The notes under the pieces: generated by a model
What the model saw: only the letters and a program-made list of their open reading frames with translations
Databases searched by the model: none
What the model was told of the DNA's origin: nothing
Source of the DNA: Limonium bicolor
Taxonomy: Eukaryota; Streptophyta; Magnoliopsida; Caryophyllales; Plumbaginaceae
Length of the DNA: 64,000 bases
Assembly: GCA_023374045.1 (NCBI GenBank)
Contig: CM041782.1
Location: 187,630,925 to 187,694,924 of the forward strand
Reading direction: 5' to 3'
Program-made: the position numbers and the translations under genes
In this document: piece after piece, positions 10,296 to 22,402 of the stretch
Layout: the number at the start of each line of letters is the position of its first letter
How positions within the stretch are numbered: position 1 is the first letter of the stretch

Positions 10296-10615
10296 GGTCC
10301 GGGACTTAGGTCCAAGCCCATGTCCCGGACCACCCTATTTTTACCCCGAGAGCGCTCTGTTTGCTTGGTCCGGGTCCTAACCCCATGTGCAAGTCCCGGA
10401 CCATGCACCCTTTTAACCCGTGAGTTCCTTGTTGTTTGGTCCGGGTCCTAGCCCCTTTTCAAGTCCCGGACCATATGCATTTTTCAACCGAGAGTTCCCT
10501 GCTTGTTGGTCCGGGTCCTAACACCATGCCCAAGTCCCGGACCATGTTCAATTGTTAGCCGAGAGTTTGAACCAAGCTTGGTCCGGGACTTAAGTCCCAT
10601 GTGAAGTCCCGGACC
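10296..10615 (+). repeat. Five-unit palindrome array, ~71 bp period (solo LTR)
   Basis: Five imperfect palindromes of about 36 nt lie at 10296-10331, 10367-10402, 10438-10472, 10508-10543 and 10580-10615. Arms are GGTCCGGG(AC) and GTCCCGGACC with ~16-nt loops. Starts are spaced 71, 71, 70 and 72 bp. Spacers share a CCGAGAG(T) core. Confidence 0.92.
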
Positions 10616-11682
10616 AGACCAGAAATAAAAAAAAAATAGTTTAAGTCGTAAAAGCTAGGGAATGTTTTGGTAATGATATTATAGGTTAGTTAACACTTGA
10701 CTAATGACATGTGAAGGTCATTAAGGGCTTAAACAAGATTAAGAGAAATGTGAAACATGAACTTGTTCGAGTTAAGTTTGGAACATAAAGATTAAATAAG
10801 TAAAGTACGGGAACGTTAGAGGAATAACGTGTAGGTTAATTATGGTTAATTGACCTCCCGAATTAATGTATGTTATAGGACCCGATTAGTTGGACTCCGA
10901 GAGAGTAAGTCAACGGGCAAGATACGACGGTGAACGGTATGGTTTTCTCATGCCCTGTATCCTAACTTGGTTACTCTGATTTGTGTGTTTGTGTGTTTAT
11001 GTGCAATCACCTAATCAAGATTATATGCATGAATATGATTAATGGTATTACCTTGTATATTGTGTGCTTGACTTTGCACCCAGCGAACTATGTCTTGAAA
11101 GACTAGTTTGTATAATTCATGAAATGTTTGAATAAGAAGAATTCTTGTGTTTGAGATGTTCTCACTAACACACTAACCTTCTGACCTACCTAACTTGGAA
11201 ATGGTAACTGATGATGAGAGGAGACCGATAGTGTCGGCCACGCGTGAGAATGAGGAAGCAAGAGAGATTGCTTACCGAGTTCTGGCCTAACCTTCCCACC
11301 ATGGTTCCGAGCCGTAAGGTCGCAGCCCGGGGAAGTAAGCCAAACCAAAAGCCCGGCGGTGAGTTGTGGTGTGTATGCCACTTCTCTGCCCGGAGGTCAC
11401 CCGACTTAACTGAGTAATTATTTCATGAGATAATTAATAGTTAAGTGTGGATCATGCCTTGTGCGAGAAATATGATCAGGAGATAAGAGATATGAGCATC
11501 CGTCTAACCCGGATGAGAACTTTGGCTAACACGAGAAGAGGTGTGAATTGAGGTTGAACCTCAAGGCCTCTGTGACCAATGTGGGGACTTGTAATGTCCA
11601 TTGTTGTGGTCCACTCTGTTTGTGGGTATTGTTATGTATGAATATATTGTGTTGTGTTAATAGCATCTTATTTGAATAATAT

Positions 11683-11776
11683 TGAACCGCATGTTGGCGA
11701 CCAGTAGTTGGCGTACCCTCGCTAGTACGCGGGATATGCGATTACCATATGCAGCTTTAGCTGAGCCCCTTCGGGC
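11683..11776 (+). repeat. Conserved hairpin chain in the LTR (solo LTR copy)
   Basis: In order there is a GCGTACCC...GGGATATGC stem (about 11711-11740), CAGCT-TT-AGCTG (11752-11763) and GCCC-CTTC-GGGC (11765-11776). A T-rich tract and CAG/GTAC follow. The order matches the LARD copies although the stems differ. Confidence 0.75.
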
Positions 11777-12238
11777 ACCATTTTTCTTATTCTTACAGGT
11801 ACACGAGACGGTTGCTAGTATGGAGACCGGCATGTTATGATTTTGGGTTGTTAGTAGAAGATGGGGGCGGTGTACCGAGTTGTACACGGGCTTGTAGCCC
11901 TAGTATAGTCGGTGTACTATGTGGTACACCTGTTACTTTTGTTAGTAGAGAACATGGAGTAGTCGTGTGACTTAAACTTGTATTCTTTTGGTGGGCAGTG
12001 AGCCCTGATGTAAATACTCTTAGTACTCGGTAATCAAGTGTAGTAAGTTATGTACATTAAGTCGGTATTTCTTTATCAGACCGGGACTGTAATTGTAGTA
12101 GTTTAGACCCGGTAACCATATGGGTGGTTATCGGTATTGTATCACCCTCGGTAGTTAAGTGTTCCGCTGCGATTAGTTTTATGTCCGTGACGTTTAGACC
12201 GTGGTTAGAGGAATTATCGTATGGGGTGTTACAATGAG

Positions 12239-12401
12239 CCTTGAACTTCTTAAAGTATTCAAACTTCTCAGATTTCTTCTACAACATATAGACCCACAGT
12301 TTCCAGGAACAATCATCAATAAAGGTCATAAAGTACCGATTGTTACCATTTTACATGGTACTCATTGTACCGCATACATCAGAGTGCACCAACTGAAGAG
12401 G
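12239..12401 (-). pseudogene. pol: Copia-B integrase N-terminal core piece
   Basis: The minus strand reads QLVHSDVCGTM, the first catalytic Asp of integrase, then YFMTFIDDCSWKLWVYML, with two in-frame stops. It is the short piece of Copia-B between the solo LTR (left) and LARD2 (right). It joins in sense with 8569 on one side and 20810 on the other. Confidence 0.85.
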
Positions 12402-12406
12402 ATGAC

Positions 12407-14625
12407 TGTAACACCCCTACCGGTAATCACACCATTATCTCCTAACCCGTCTCAATTACCAACAACAATGCAACGGAATTCAAACTACAATTGGTGGGTG
12501 ATACATGCCGTTAGTCACCCACGTGACTAACAAGGCCAAATCCAATCCAAACAAACAATACTAATACAATATCGGTCTGATGGGTCTTATACTGAGTACA
12601 CTATACTAACATTACTTCCATACTTAAACAAATCTCAACCAAATACAACCTCAATCCCATATTGTACAATACAACTTCAATTACATTCTATACCGAGTAT
12701 CTACTACAAGTCCCAATCTTATTGACCACATGTCGGTCTTACAATTCCACATTACAAAACAAATTCAACTTCCTAAACAACTACCCATGCTCACATGGCA
12801 TCATGTCCTACACTCGAACGATATTCGGCTTCAATGTTCCTGTAAAATAAAAACTGTGCCCCTAGCATTTCTAAGATCCTCACAAGTCATTTTGCTACAG
12901 ATTTTTACACTCATCTCCCTAGTTCTCCAATACCATTTCAAGGATATTAATCCACTCTACTCAACACTACAAACACCTAGGTTCTCCCATTCACCAAGCC
13001 ATCTAAAAACACTCAATTTTTACCAAAATTTCACCATAACCTCCCCATAAACTTAGCATACCAATTCCACCAATTCTCATCCTTTTCATTCCTAATGTAG
13101 CCACACCCTTACAATGGTCCTACCAGAACATAAGCTCCACCAAACATTCAGCACATCAACAATATAGCTCCAAATCTCAAATGCAATGACACTTAGGCCC
13201 TTAAATCAAAATAGTTCACAATATCTCTAAAGTCAACTATACACATTACTAGCATAAGTTTTGGGTGTATTATTTAGTCTAACCCATCCCAATTACTAAA
13301 ACAATCAAAACAAGGTTTAGGGTAGATTTCTTACCTTAAGTTCACAAGTTCCCCTTTAAATTCTCTTCTTGCTCTTCCTCTTCCAAAATTTGGTCAAGTG
13401 GGAATGGAGTTGCCAAACTGCATCCCAACATTCAAGAAACACAAAAATGAATTCAATTAGTCATCTAAACCCTTAGGAAATTCTCATTCATTGAAAGGGG
13501 CTTTAAGCACATAGTTAGGGTTTACCTTTGAAATTTTATGAGGGGTTTTTACCCTTGAATCAAGAAGGGGGTTCCACCACCATTGGAGTGTGAAAAAAAG
13601 CTCCATAAAGAGAGAAAAATAGGGCATAAAGTGGGAGAAAATTGGCCACATAAGGAATGGGAAGAAAAATGAGTTTTTAATGAAATTTTTACCTTAATGG
13701 AAAGAGGGAACTCCAAGCTTCAAGAGGATGTGATTTTCTCTTCAAATGGGCAAAACCCATGGAGGTCAACTTTCTCCATTTGAAATTCTAAAAAGAGGGA
13801 AGTGTAGAGCTTGAGGAGGCTAAGAAGAATATGTAGTTTTTTCTTGATTTGGAGCATGGAGTTGGCTAGAGCATGAGGTAGAAGAGAGGAAGCCATGGAA
13901 CCTTGTGGAGAACTCAAAACCGTGCCAGCCATAGAGGGGAGGGGGAATACAGTGAGAGAAAAAAGAAATGGGAGAGACAGAAGAGAGAAATGAGGGAGGA
14001 GAGAGAGAGAGGGAAGTTACTTTTGTAACTTTTTCCCTTTTTGCTTTTCTTCTTCTTTTATTCTTTCTAGCTAGTAATAGAGAGGGGCTGCTCCCCTTAT
14101 TAAAACCGGCCATACAGTATATAAGCTGGGAGCGTTTTCATTTTCTACAGAAAACGCTCGTTTATTTACACGGTTGTAGCACTATTCACTAACTGGGCCC
14201 GTTTTGCAGAATTTTCTCGTTTCTTTAATTTTAATGGTTATTAAGCTCCCATTAATGTTTATTTATAGTTATTTGATGAACTATAAATTTTACGGGTTCA
14301 TTTGACCACTTAAAGTCACGTTTTCGGGTTTTCTCAAAAACGTGCGCTAAAGCTTTATTAGCGCTTTAATTCATTTTATGAATCTTTTCTTTGGGAATTG
14401 TTCCCATATATTATTTAGGCATTATTAAGCCTTGGAAATCACTCTAAGACCCTTGTCGAGGTCGTACTCCACATATGGTCACATAACGCTCTTTTTAGCG
14501 TTTTCGCTTTTTAAGCGTTTTCTCTTTTCTTTGGATTTATTCTCTTTACCAAAATTACTTAGGCACGTTAGGCCCTCAAATATTGTATTAGAGTAATTTA
14601 ATCACCCTAATTAAGTTCGGTTTAT
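12407..14625 (-). repeat. LARD2 left LTR (3' LTR), with 2.17 kb deletion and lost edge
   Basis: It aligns with 16453-16866 and then, after the CTAG at 12862-12865, with 19035-20790. The palindrome array and hairpin chain present in the right LTR are therefore missing here. The outer GGGGTATT end is replaced by CACTA sequence at 14626. Confidence 0.88.
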
Positions 14626-14722
14626 GTCAATTTTCCGATATACCACGCGAGTAAAACCACGGTTTCTAACCGTGGTATATAGGCAAAATAACCGTGGTAA
14701 AAAACATTTCTGCACTAGTGCA
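14626..14722 (-). mobile_element. CACTA transposon end fragment
   Basis: The segment ends in the inverse of CACTAGTGCA (terminal CACTAGTG at 14715-14722). It carries AACCGTGGT/ACCACGGTT subterminal motifs that match, in inverted orientation, the terminus at 25806-25900. Only ~97 bp remain and the other end is cut at the LARD2 LTR. Confidence 0.85.
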
Positions 14723-16452
14723 TTTACCTCACTTTGTTTAGACCGGGTATCCATTCCGGCTATTTCATGATTTTGTTTCAAATTCTCGAGACATATCCAA
14801 TGTCTTTAGTCAATTACTAGTGCTTCTCACACTTCCTAACTCTTAATTATCCTTCTGGAGTAAGTTTTTGACTCCATTAGCTTGTAAGCTTATCTAGGTT
14901 CTTCGATCATTCGAGGTATCCAACTGTTTCGGTTTGAATTTACCTTAAGGCCCGTAGAACGGAGCTGACTACTTTCCGTGTTTCGTACACTACATGTATA
15001 CATACGTGGGGTGCCGTATTGGTACGTTACCACTTACCTGACTAACTTACAAATGGTCTGTCAGGCCCGCAAGCTCCTTCGGAGTGCGGTCGTCCCATAT
15101 CCCGTATTTGGGTACAATCGTAGTGCTCATCACACGCCTAGGTGGAGTATTCTATTGTCAACTCCTCTTGTATCATTCTATGATACTCATCGTGATTCTT
15201 CTGGTCTGGTTTTAAAAATCTGAGGTTAAAAGAAAAGTTTATGGTTTTGAAAGAAAGGTTTCGGGTTTTGAAATAAAAATGTTGAGTTTTGAAAGAAAAT
15301 CTTCATGGCGTCACCATGTCTGAGGTCTTGACCAAGTCTAGCTTCTCACTGACTGGTATGTTCTTAATATGACGGTCAGGCCGTTAGGCCTTTCCAGGGT
15401 TTCGTTGTTTCAAGTCTTAGGATTGGTGATCCTATATTTGCTTTAATCGTCATAGTGGTACTTTAGTAAGTACGTGTAGATCGTCAAAAGTCTTCCAATT
15501 GTCTTGTTGTTGCTGCACTTGCCTTGGCAAGTGCACGTTTTTCAGGTTAACAAACACGGTTACGGACAGTGTTGTTTCCATCCAAATTTGGTGTTTTCAT
15601 TGGATCTTCCTTTGATCTTTTGATCTTAGTGATCAATCTCCTGAGTAGCCTCTTAGTGTTCTTGACAAGGTTGTCGATGATTCGGGTGCTTTCCCGATCT
15701 TTGAGGTACTTCGGGCACCCTGGTTGTCGCTCGTTCCCACGCCCTTACGGTGGTTACCGAGGTTTGATAAGTCCCTAGGAGCTAGAACATAGTCCTGTTG
15801 GTGTATGTTTTCTCATAATTGTCTGAACTATGTTGTTCGGGTATCACAGCCTTTTGGCGTTGTAGGTTTGGAGTTATCCAACCTTGACTATTTCCATAGT
15901 CAGTTCCTATACCGTTGATGGTATCTTCAAGCGTTGTAGTGCGCAGACTCTCTTGTCTCCGTTTTATTACTCCACTTCTCGCTTCATTGCGTAGTTGTGC
16001 TTCCCTTCTTGTCGGGTATGCATGGGTCTCGCGACTACGAAGCATGTCGCCCCATAGTGCCGCAAATTTCATTATCCTTTAGTTAGGATTTCTCAATCTT
16101 CTACCGTTAAGTACGGTTATCGTCGTTCCAACGGGAACCGACTTCGGGATTTCCAGTTCTTGGAATCTACCGTATGACAGGTTCTTTCTCTTACAAGGTT
16201 TATTTTACAACTGCCAGATCGGGTTTTCCCGAGTATGAGAAGGCTTTCCATCTCTCTGGCGTTCCTTTCCCAACTTATAACGAGGGTTACGGAGGGCGGG
16301 ATTGGTAATGTAGGTATCCAGGTCACACTGGAAGTTCCTAACTACCGTACCTCACACGCTAACACTCAGCCCTTAGCCCTAAGTCTCTAATTCATAACTC
16401 GGTATTTTCCTAAACTCTGTATTTAGACCATCAGAGCGAAGATACCACTTTT
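14723..16452 (-). other. LARD2 internal remnant, non-coding
   Basis: It aligns in patches with 34380-36026 of LARD1 (GAGACATATCCAATGTCT, CAGGCCCGCAAGCTCCTTCG, TACCGTATGACAGGTTCT and others). No frame above ~96 codons is seen and none resembles gag or pol. Next to the LTR, the PBS region has collapsed: a GATACCAC relic remains at 16441-16448. Confidence 0.8.
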
Positions 16453-16859
16453 TGTAACACCCTTACCAGTAATCACACCATTATCTCCTAACCCGTCTCA
16501 ATTACCAACAACAATGCAGCGGAATTAAAACTACAACCAGTGGGTGATACATGCCGTTAGTCACCCACGTGACTAACAAGGCCAAATCCAATCCAAACAA
16601 ACAATACAAATAATATCGGTCTGATGGGTCTTATAGCGAGTACACTATACAAACGTTACTTCCATTACTTAATCAAATCTCAACCAAATACAACCTCAAT
16701 CCCATATAGTACAATACAACTTCAATTACATTCTATACCGAGTATCTACTTCAAGTCCCAATCTTATTGACCACATGTCAGTCTTATAATTCCACATTAC
16801 AAAACAAATTCAACACTCGAACGGTATTCGGCTTCAATGTTCCTGTAAAAAAAAACGGT

Positions 16860-16942
16860 GCCCCTAGGGGCTCAGCAAAATTGCAGCATATGAAATTCGC
16901 ATACCCCGCGTGCTAGCGAGGGTACGCCGACTATTTGGTCGA
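16860..16942 (-). repeat. Conserved hairpin chain (LARD2 right LTR)
   Basis: GCCCCTAGGGGC (16860-16871), GCAA/TTGC, a GCATACCCCGC...GCGAGGGTACGC stem (16900-16928) and CGAC...GTCG (16929-16942) follow one another. The order is the same as at 27194, 36396 and 63650. Confidence 0.78.
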
Positions 16943-18508
16943 GAGCATGCGATTCATTTAATTTCAATCAACATGCAAGGAAACATTACATTATATATGT
17001 ATGTCAACACAATCATGGTTCAATAAAGAACACAAACACTAACACACACATCAAGAGGTTAGTTTAATATGATCTTTACTTAGGCTTGAGAATTTCTACC
17101 TCACTATGCCTTACTCAATTGCTCATTGTCTTACCCACTCTCTTGGGTACTCTTACTCACAATCTCGACAAGTTCTACAATACTCAACTCAATCTCCACT
17201 CAAACTCAAATTCTCAAGTCTCTCAAGTCACAACTCAATTCTCAATACTCACATACTCAAACCAATGCTCGAATACTCAAGTTCTCAAATCAATACTCCA
17301 TACTCAAAGGCATCTTTTAAGTCTTATCCACGACCTCCGGGCAGGGTCATACACAAGACTCACCACCGGGCTTACAAATACAAAAGGAGCTATGCATTTA
17401 GCTCCTCAAGTTCTCAAATGTCCAGTTCCCTACCGGACTACTCTGATTCCCAAAACTCCTCTCTCGGAGTCATTTCACAATCTCATGGATTAGCCTAGAG
17501 GTATCTCTCTCGATAACATCTATTAGGGAATTCTCAATGTCTAGTATTCAAAGGTTTAGGGTTGTACCCAACTTATCGAATACTCTCATGTTCGGGACAT
17601 TGTCCATTTTAGTCGTTTCTTCTCATTAGGGTTCGACTATTTTTTTCTAAGGGGTTTGGTGATCCCTTATCATACTTTATTTCTCTCAAGGCTCAAGCTG
17701 AACACTCATCAATCCTCTAAATAGAGGTTACTTAAATACTTCCACAATTAATTGTTTTATAGCTTAAGTCAATTTGGTTCTCTAACCGTTATCGAGAGTT
17801 TACTAATCCCATACAATTCTCTCACATTCTAGTGAGTTCATAGGTTTGCGTTATCGTATATCAGTTCGATAGTTTTGGCGTGTTTCCACATTTTTTATTA
17901 TTTCGCACTTGACTCTTCCTACGAGTCACTACTCAACAAGACTCAACTATGAGTCGCACTACAGTGCTCATTCACACTCAAGCAATTCATATACACACAC
18001 ATTTCATGAATTATACAAACTTTAGTTCAATTCACAATCCAACAAGCAACAATACCACACAAGCACAAGCAAGTGCAAACATTTCGATTCGTCCATTTAT
18101 CTTGTTAGGTGATCACACAATCAAACAAGCACACAAATCAGAGTAACCAAGTTAGGATACAGAGCATGAGAAAATCATACCTTTCACCGGGTATTCTCAC
18201 GTTCCTTGATTCACACTTGTTCCTCGAGTCTTATTCTCGAACCACTGATTACATGTCAAATGGTTCTATTAATGTTAAGGTGTTACGGTACGTACATAAT
18301 TGCTACTCCCGTACTTACCCCGTTATCCCGTTATCTCAGTTTACTTAAGTGTTCTTAAACTCACAACTTTCTTAATCACTTCTCAAACTTGTTTACACCT
18401 CTTAGGACCTTTAAAGGTCACAAACAACTCCTAAACATCATCTAAAACCAATACCACTCAAACCCCCATGTTTTAGCCACTTAAAAACACATACGGTTGC
18501 CTGGGGGT

Positions 18509-18688
18509 GGTCCGGGACTTGGTTCGGACCCAAAGTCCCGGACCAATACAGAAAATGACTTTCGGCCTATTTTTACTAGTGGTCCGGGACTTGGTCCTGT
18601 ACCTAGGTCCCGGACCAATGTCAATCTTCACTCTCGGCCATAATTTCGATGCGGTCTGGGACTTGGTTTCTATCCTAAGTCCCATACC
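18509..18688 (-). repeat. Three-unit palindrome array, 72 bp period (LARD2)
   Basis: Units at 18509-18544, 18581-18616 and 18653-18688 share GGTCCGGGAC/GTCCCGGACC arms. The third is decayed. Starts are spaced 72 and 72 bp. Confidence 0.9.
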
Positions 18689-20809
18689 GTGCTAAAAACT
18701 GCTATTAAGTTGATTTTCACCCCCAAGTCAACCCTTAATCCACCCCTAATGATTCCACAAACTTTCCACAAGTTTCCTACATAATTAACCACCTCCAAAC
18801 ATGCTCTAAACCACTTCAAACCATTTGTTAAATCTTTACTCCAACTCTTGCTCAATTTCACAAATTTTCCATTCTCATTTTGCATCTTGCACACTTGTGC
18901 ATTTCCTAAACTTCTCTTGGCACTTTGCATTTTGTTCTAACTCCATTTGAACATCCCAAATCATTCCTATGCAATTGCATCAACTATACCCAAGTCCAAC
19001 TCTCATTTTCAAGCTTTTGCACACTAACTCTTTTCTAGCATTTCTAAGATCCTCACAAGTCATTTTGCTACAGATTTTTACACTCCTCTCCCTAGTTCTC
19101 CAAATACCATTTCAAGGATATTAATCCACTACTCAACACTATAAACACCTAGGTTCTCCCATTCACCAAGCCATCTAAAAACACTCAATTTTTACCAAAA
19201 TTTCACCATAACCTCCCCATAAACTTAGCATACCCAATTCCACCAATTCTCATCCTTTTCATTCATAATCTAGCCACACCCTTACAAGGGTCCTACCAGC
19301 ACATAAGCTCCACCAAACTTTCATCACATCAACAATATAGCTCCAAATCTTAAATGCAATGACACTTAGGCCCTTAAATCAAAATAGTTCACAATTCTCT
19401 CTAAAATCAACTATACACATTACTAGCACAAATTTTGGGTGTATTATTTAGTCTAACCCATCCTAATTACTAAAACAATCAAAACAAGGTTTATGGTAGA
19501 TTTCTTACCTTAAGTTCACAAGTTCCCCTTTAAATTCTCTTCTTCTCTCCTCTTCCCAAATTTGGTCAAGTGGGAATGGAGTTGCCAAACTCCATCCCAA
19601 CATTCAAGAAACACAAAAATGAATTCAATTAATCATCTAAACCCTTAGGAAATTCTCATTCATTGAATGGGGCTTTAAGCACATAGTTAGGGTTTACCTT
19701 TGAAATTTTAGGAGGGGCTTTCACCCTTGAATCAAGAAGGGGGATCCACCACCATTGGAGTGTTGAAACAAAGCTCCACAAAGAGAGACAAACAGGGCAT
19801 CAAGAGGGTGAAAATCGGCCACATAAGGAATGGGAAGAAAAATGAGTTTTTTAATGAATTTTTACCTTAATTGAAAGAGGTAACTCCAAGCTTCAAGAGG
19901 ATGTGATTTTCTCTTCAAATGGACAAAACCCATGGAGGTCAACTTCCTCCATTGTAAGTTCTAAAAAGAGGGAAGTGTAGAGCTTGAGGAGGAGAAAAAT
20001 AATATGTAGTTTTTTCTTGATTTGGAGCATGGAATTGGCTAGAGCATGAGGTAGAAGAGAGGAAGCCATGAAAGCTTGTGGAGAACTCAAAACTGTCCCA
20101 GCCAGAGAGGGGAGGGGGAAGACGGTGAGAGAAAAAAGAAATGGGAGAGAGAGAAGAGAGAAATGAGGGAGGAGAGAGAGGGAAGTTACTTTTGTAACTT
20201 TTTCCCTTTTTGCTTTTCTTCTTCTTTTATTTCTTTCTAGCTAGTAATAGAGAGGGGCTGATCTCCTTATTAAAACCGGCCCATACAGTATATAAGCTGG
20301 GAGCGTTTTTCGTTTTCTACAGAAAATGCTCATTTATTTACCCGGTGTAGCACTATTCACTAACCGGGCCCGTTTTCCGGAAATTTCTTGTTTCTTTTAT
20401 TTTAATGGTTATTAAGCTCCCATTAATGTTTATTAATAGTTATTTGATGAACTATAATTTTTACGGGTTCATTTGACCACTTAAAGTCATGTTTTCGGGT
20501 TTTCTAAAAAAATGTGCTCTAAAGCTTTATTAGCATTTCAATTCATTTTATGAATCCGTTTTCTTCGGGAATTGTTCCCATATATTATTTAGGCATTATT
20601 AAGCCTTGGAAATCACTCTAAGACCCTTGTCGAGGTTGTACTCCACCTATGGTCACATAACGCTCTTTTTAGCGTTTTTCGCTTTTAAGCGTTTCTCTTT
20701 TCTTTTGGATTTATTCTCTTTACCAAAATTACTTAGACACTGTTAGGCCCTAAAATATCGTATTAAAGTAATTTAATCACCCTAATTAAGTTCGGGGTAT
20801 TTAAATGTC

Positions 20810-21458
20810 TAGCTCTTTTTCCATCTCCTGAAAACGGTGAACGGTGATGCTTTCCGATGGTGAAAGCTTCACACAACTGCCCAGGGTGATTTATCTCTGG
20901 TAGACCCTTCACCATATTTTCTCGGGATAATTTCTTCAAACCGTGAAAGCTCATATGACCAAATCGTAAGTGCCACAACCATGAATCATCAGAGATTATA
21001 GTAGACAAACAATAATAAGCACCACTAGAGATATCAACCGGAAACATACAGTTTCTAGTCATAGCAGCAGTGAGAATTAATGTACCATTTTCATCAGAAA
21101 CAGAAAGTTTGCCACCATGAAGCTTCATATCATACCCCTTTTCATGTAGTTGGCCGATGCTTAATAAATTTCTTCTCAACTTGGGCACATAGAAGACATC
21201 AGAAATATACCTGTGATCCCCATTCTTCAAGGTGATGAGGATTTTCCCTTTGACAGCAACTAGAATCTTACTTTCATCCCCAAAGTTTACCGTGGTGTGA
21301 ATCGACTCATCAAGATGAGCAAACAACTCCTTTTTTCCACACATATGATTGGTGCAGGCGGTGTCAAGGAACCAAGTTTGGTTATCCGAACTCTCTCCAT
21401 CGTTTGTTACCATCAAGAGTGTATGGTCATTATCATCACTAGCATCACTATTTTGCAC
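20810..21458 (-). pseudogene. pol: Copia-B protease and GAG-pre-integrase
   Basis: One open minus-strand frame carries WFLDTACTNHMCGKKELF, the aspartic protease site, where the usual Gly after Asp-Thr is Ala (about 21357-21365). VFYVPKLRRNLLSIGQLHEKGYDM and the pre-integrase WLWHLRFGHMSFHGLKKLSREN follow. The protease would mature the polyprotein. The frame runs out into LARD2, so the last ~12 codons before the stop at 20763 are LTR-derived. The domain is otherwise the best preserved part of Copia-B. Confidence 0.88.
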
Positions 21459-22402
21459 ATAGTTTGCCCTTTGGTTTTTCCCTCTACTCCTACATTCTGA
21501 GGCATAATGACCATACTTCTAACAAGTATAACATTGAACATCGGATCTTTCATACCTTCCTCGTTCTCCACCTTTGCTACGTCCATGACCTCCATTGTAA
21601 TTTTGTTGACGGTTGGATCTTGACTTATATTCACCGTCATTTTGATTTCTTTCGCCTCCATAATTTTTATAGCCACCACGACCTTTTTATGATCCACGCC
21701 CTCTTCCTCTGCGGCCGGAGCCACCTTGATTCTTCTTTGGCTCATCGGTGAGGGAGACTTGAGCTTGCAATGCTTGCTCGATTGACTTCTTAGACTTTCT
21801 CTCATTCATATGTTGCTCGTGTACTTGCAACGTTCGCATCACCTCGTCTACGGTCATCTTGGCTGTATCATGGGCCTCCTCAATTGCTATCACGACATTG
21901 TCGAATGGGGGGTTAGTGACCCCAGGATTTTCTCCACCTTTGACTGTTCTGTCAGCGCCTCTCCATTGATCTTCATCTGGTTCGTCAAAGCCAGAAGTCG
22001 ACTGATGTATTTTGACACCGTCTCTGAAGACTCCATTTGCAACAACTCGTATTGACATCGTAAGGTTTGCAACCTCACTTTTGACTTTCTCGGCACCTTT
22101 GAAGGTGTTTGCCAAGGTATCCAAGCTTCCTTTGACGTAGTTGTTACGTCAATCTTTTCAAAGACTTCATCATTTACGCCTTGATGAATTAAATAAAGAG
22201 CCTTTTTATCCTTCTTTGTATTCTCCTTGTGGGTACTTTTCTGAGCCTTAGTTGTAGTTGCCGCAAGCTCCGGAACACCATCATTCACCACCATAAATAA
22301 ATCGTGATAATCAAATATCACCCACATTTATATTGCCAACCGATTATAATTTTTTCCATCTAACACCGGAATAGAAATATTGGAACTAGAAGAGCCGTTC
22401 AT
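21459..22402 (-). pseudogene. gag: Copia-B gag (broken)
   Basis: The start ATG is at 22402-22400, beginning MNGSSSSNISIPVLDGKNY, with a stop about 25 codons in. Capsid-like sequence alternates between two frames: MWVIFDYHDLFMVVNDGVPE and LRCQYELLQMESSETVSKYISRLLALTNQMK in one, and DTLANTFKGAEKVK and VDEVMRTLQVHEQHMNERK in the other. At least two frameshifts are present. A Gly/Arg tract (GGSGRRGRGRG) and a CCHC zinc knuckle (21493-21537) with an internal stop follow. Gag would package element RNA. Confidence 0.85.

Larger units (their letters stand above)
8570..12233 (+). mobile_element. Solo LTR of the long-LTR (LARD) family, plus strand
   Basis: A 3664 bp segment starts TGAAATAACC and ends GGGGTGTTACA, with a perfect 5-bp target duplication ATGAG (8565-8569 and 12234-12238) inside Copia-B integrase. 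No internal domain, PBS or polypurine tract is present, so it is a solo LTR left by LTR-LTR recombination. Its interior aligns in order, in opposite orientation, with the LTRs of LARD1 and LARD2: end blocks, palindrome array, GATTTGTGTGTTTG block and hairpin chain. It encodes nothing. An A-run lies at 8914-8930. Confidence 0.88.
12407..20804 (-). mobile_element. LARD2: long-LTR, non-coding gypsy-type element, internally deleted
   Basis: It is inserted in Copia-B integrase with target duplication ATGAC (12402-12406) and ATGTC (20805-20809, one mismatch). The right LTR (16453-20804, 4352 bp) is full length. The left LTR (12407-14625) lacks 2172 bp. The 1.7 kb between them is the remnant of a larger internal region, with a CACTA end replacing the polypurine-tract side. 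No gag or pol similarity is seen. On the minus strand the LTR runs from TTAAATACCCCG to GGTGTTACA. Confidence 0.85.
16453..20804 (-). repeat. LARD2 right LTR (5' LTR), full length
   Basis: It begins TGTAACACCC and ends GGGGTATTTAA on the plus strand. A TATA-like CTTATATACTG lies on the minus strand at about 20289-20299, upstream (in transcript sense) of a CT-rich leader. A region rich in CTCAA words (about 17090-17320) carries overlapping meaningless frames. A palindrome array and a hairpin chain are present. Confidence 0.87.

Noticed and set aside
10296..10615. CRISPR-like repeat array
   Set aside because: Regular 36-nt repeats with ~35-nt spacers look similar by size, but spacers are related to each other, loops vary, and the array lies in a plant LTR with copies in sister LTRs and no cas genes.
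17086..17498. 130-135 codon overlapping ORFs in the LARD2 LTR
   Set aside because: Produced by low-complexity CTCAA-type DNA, open in three frames at once.
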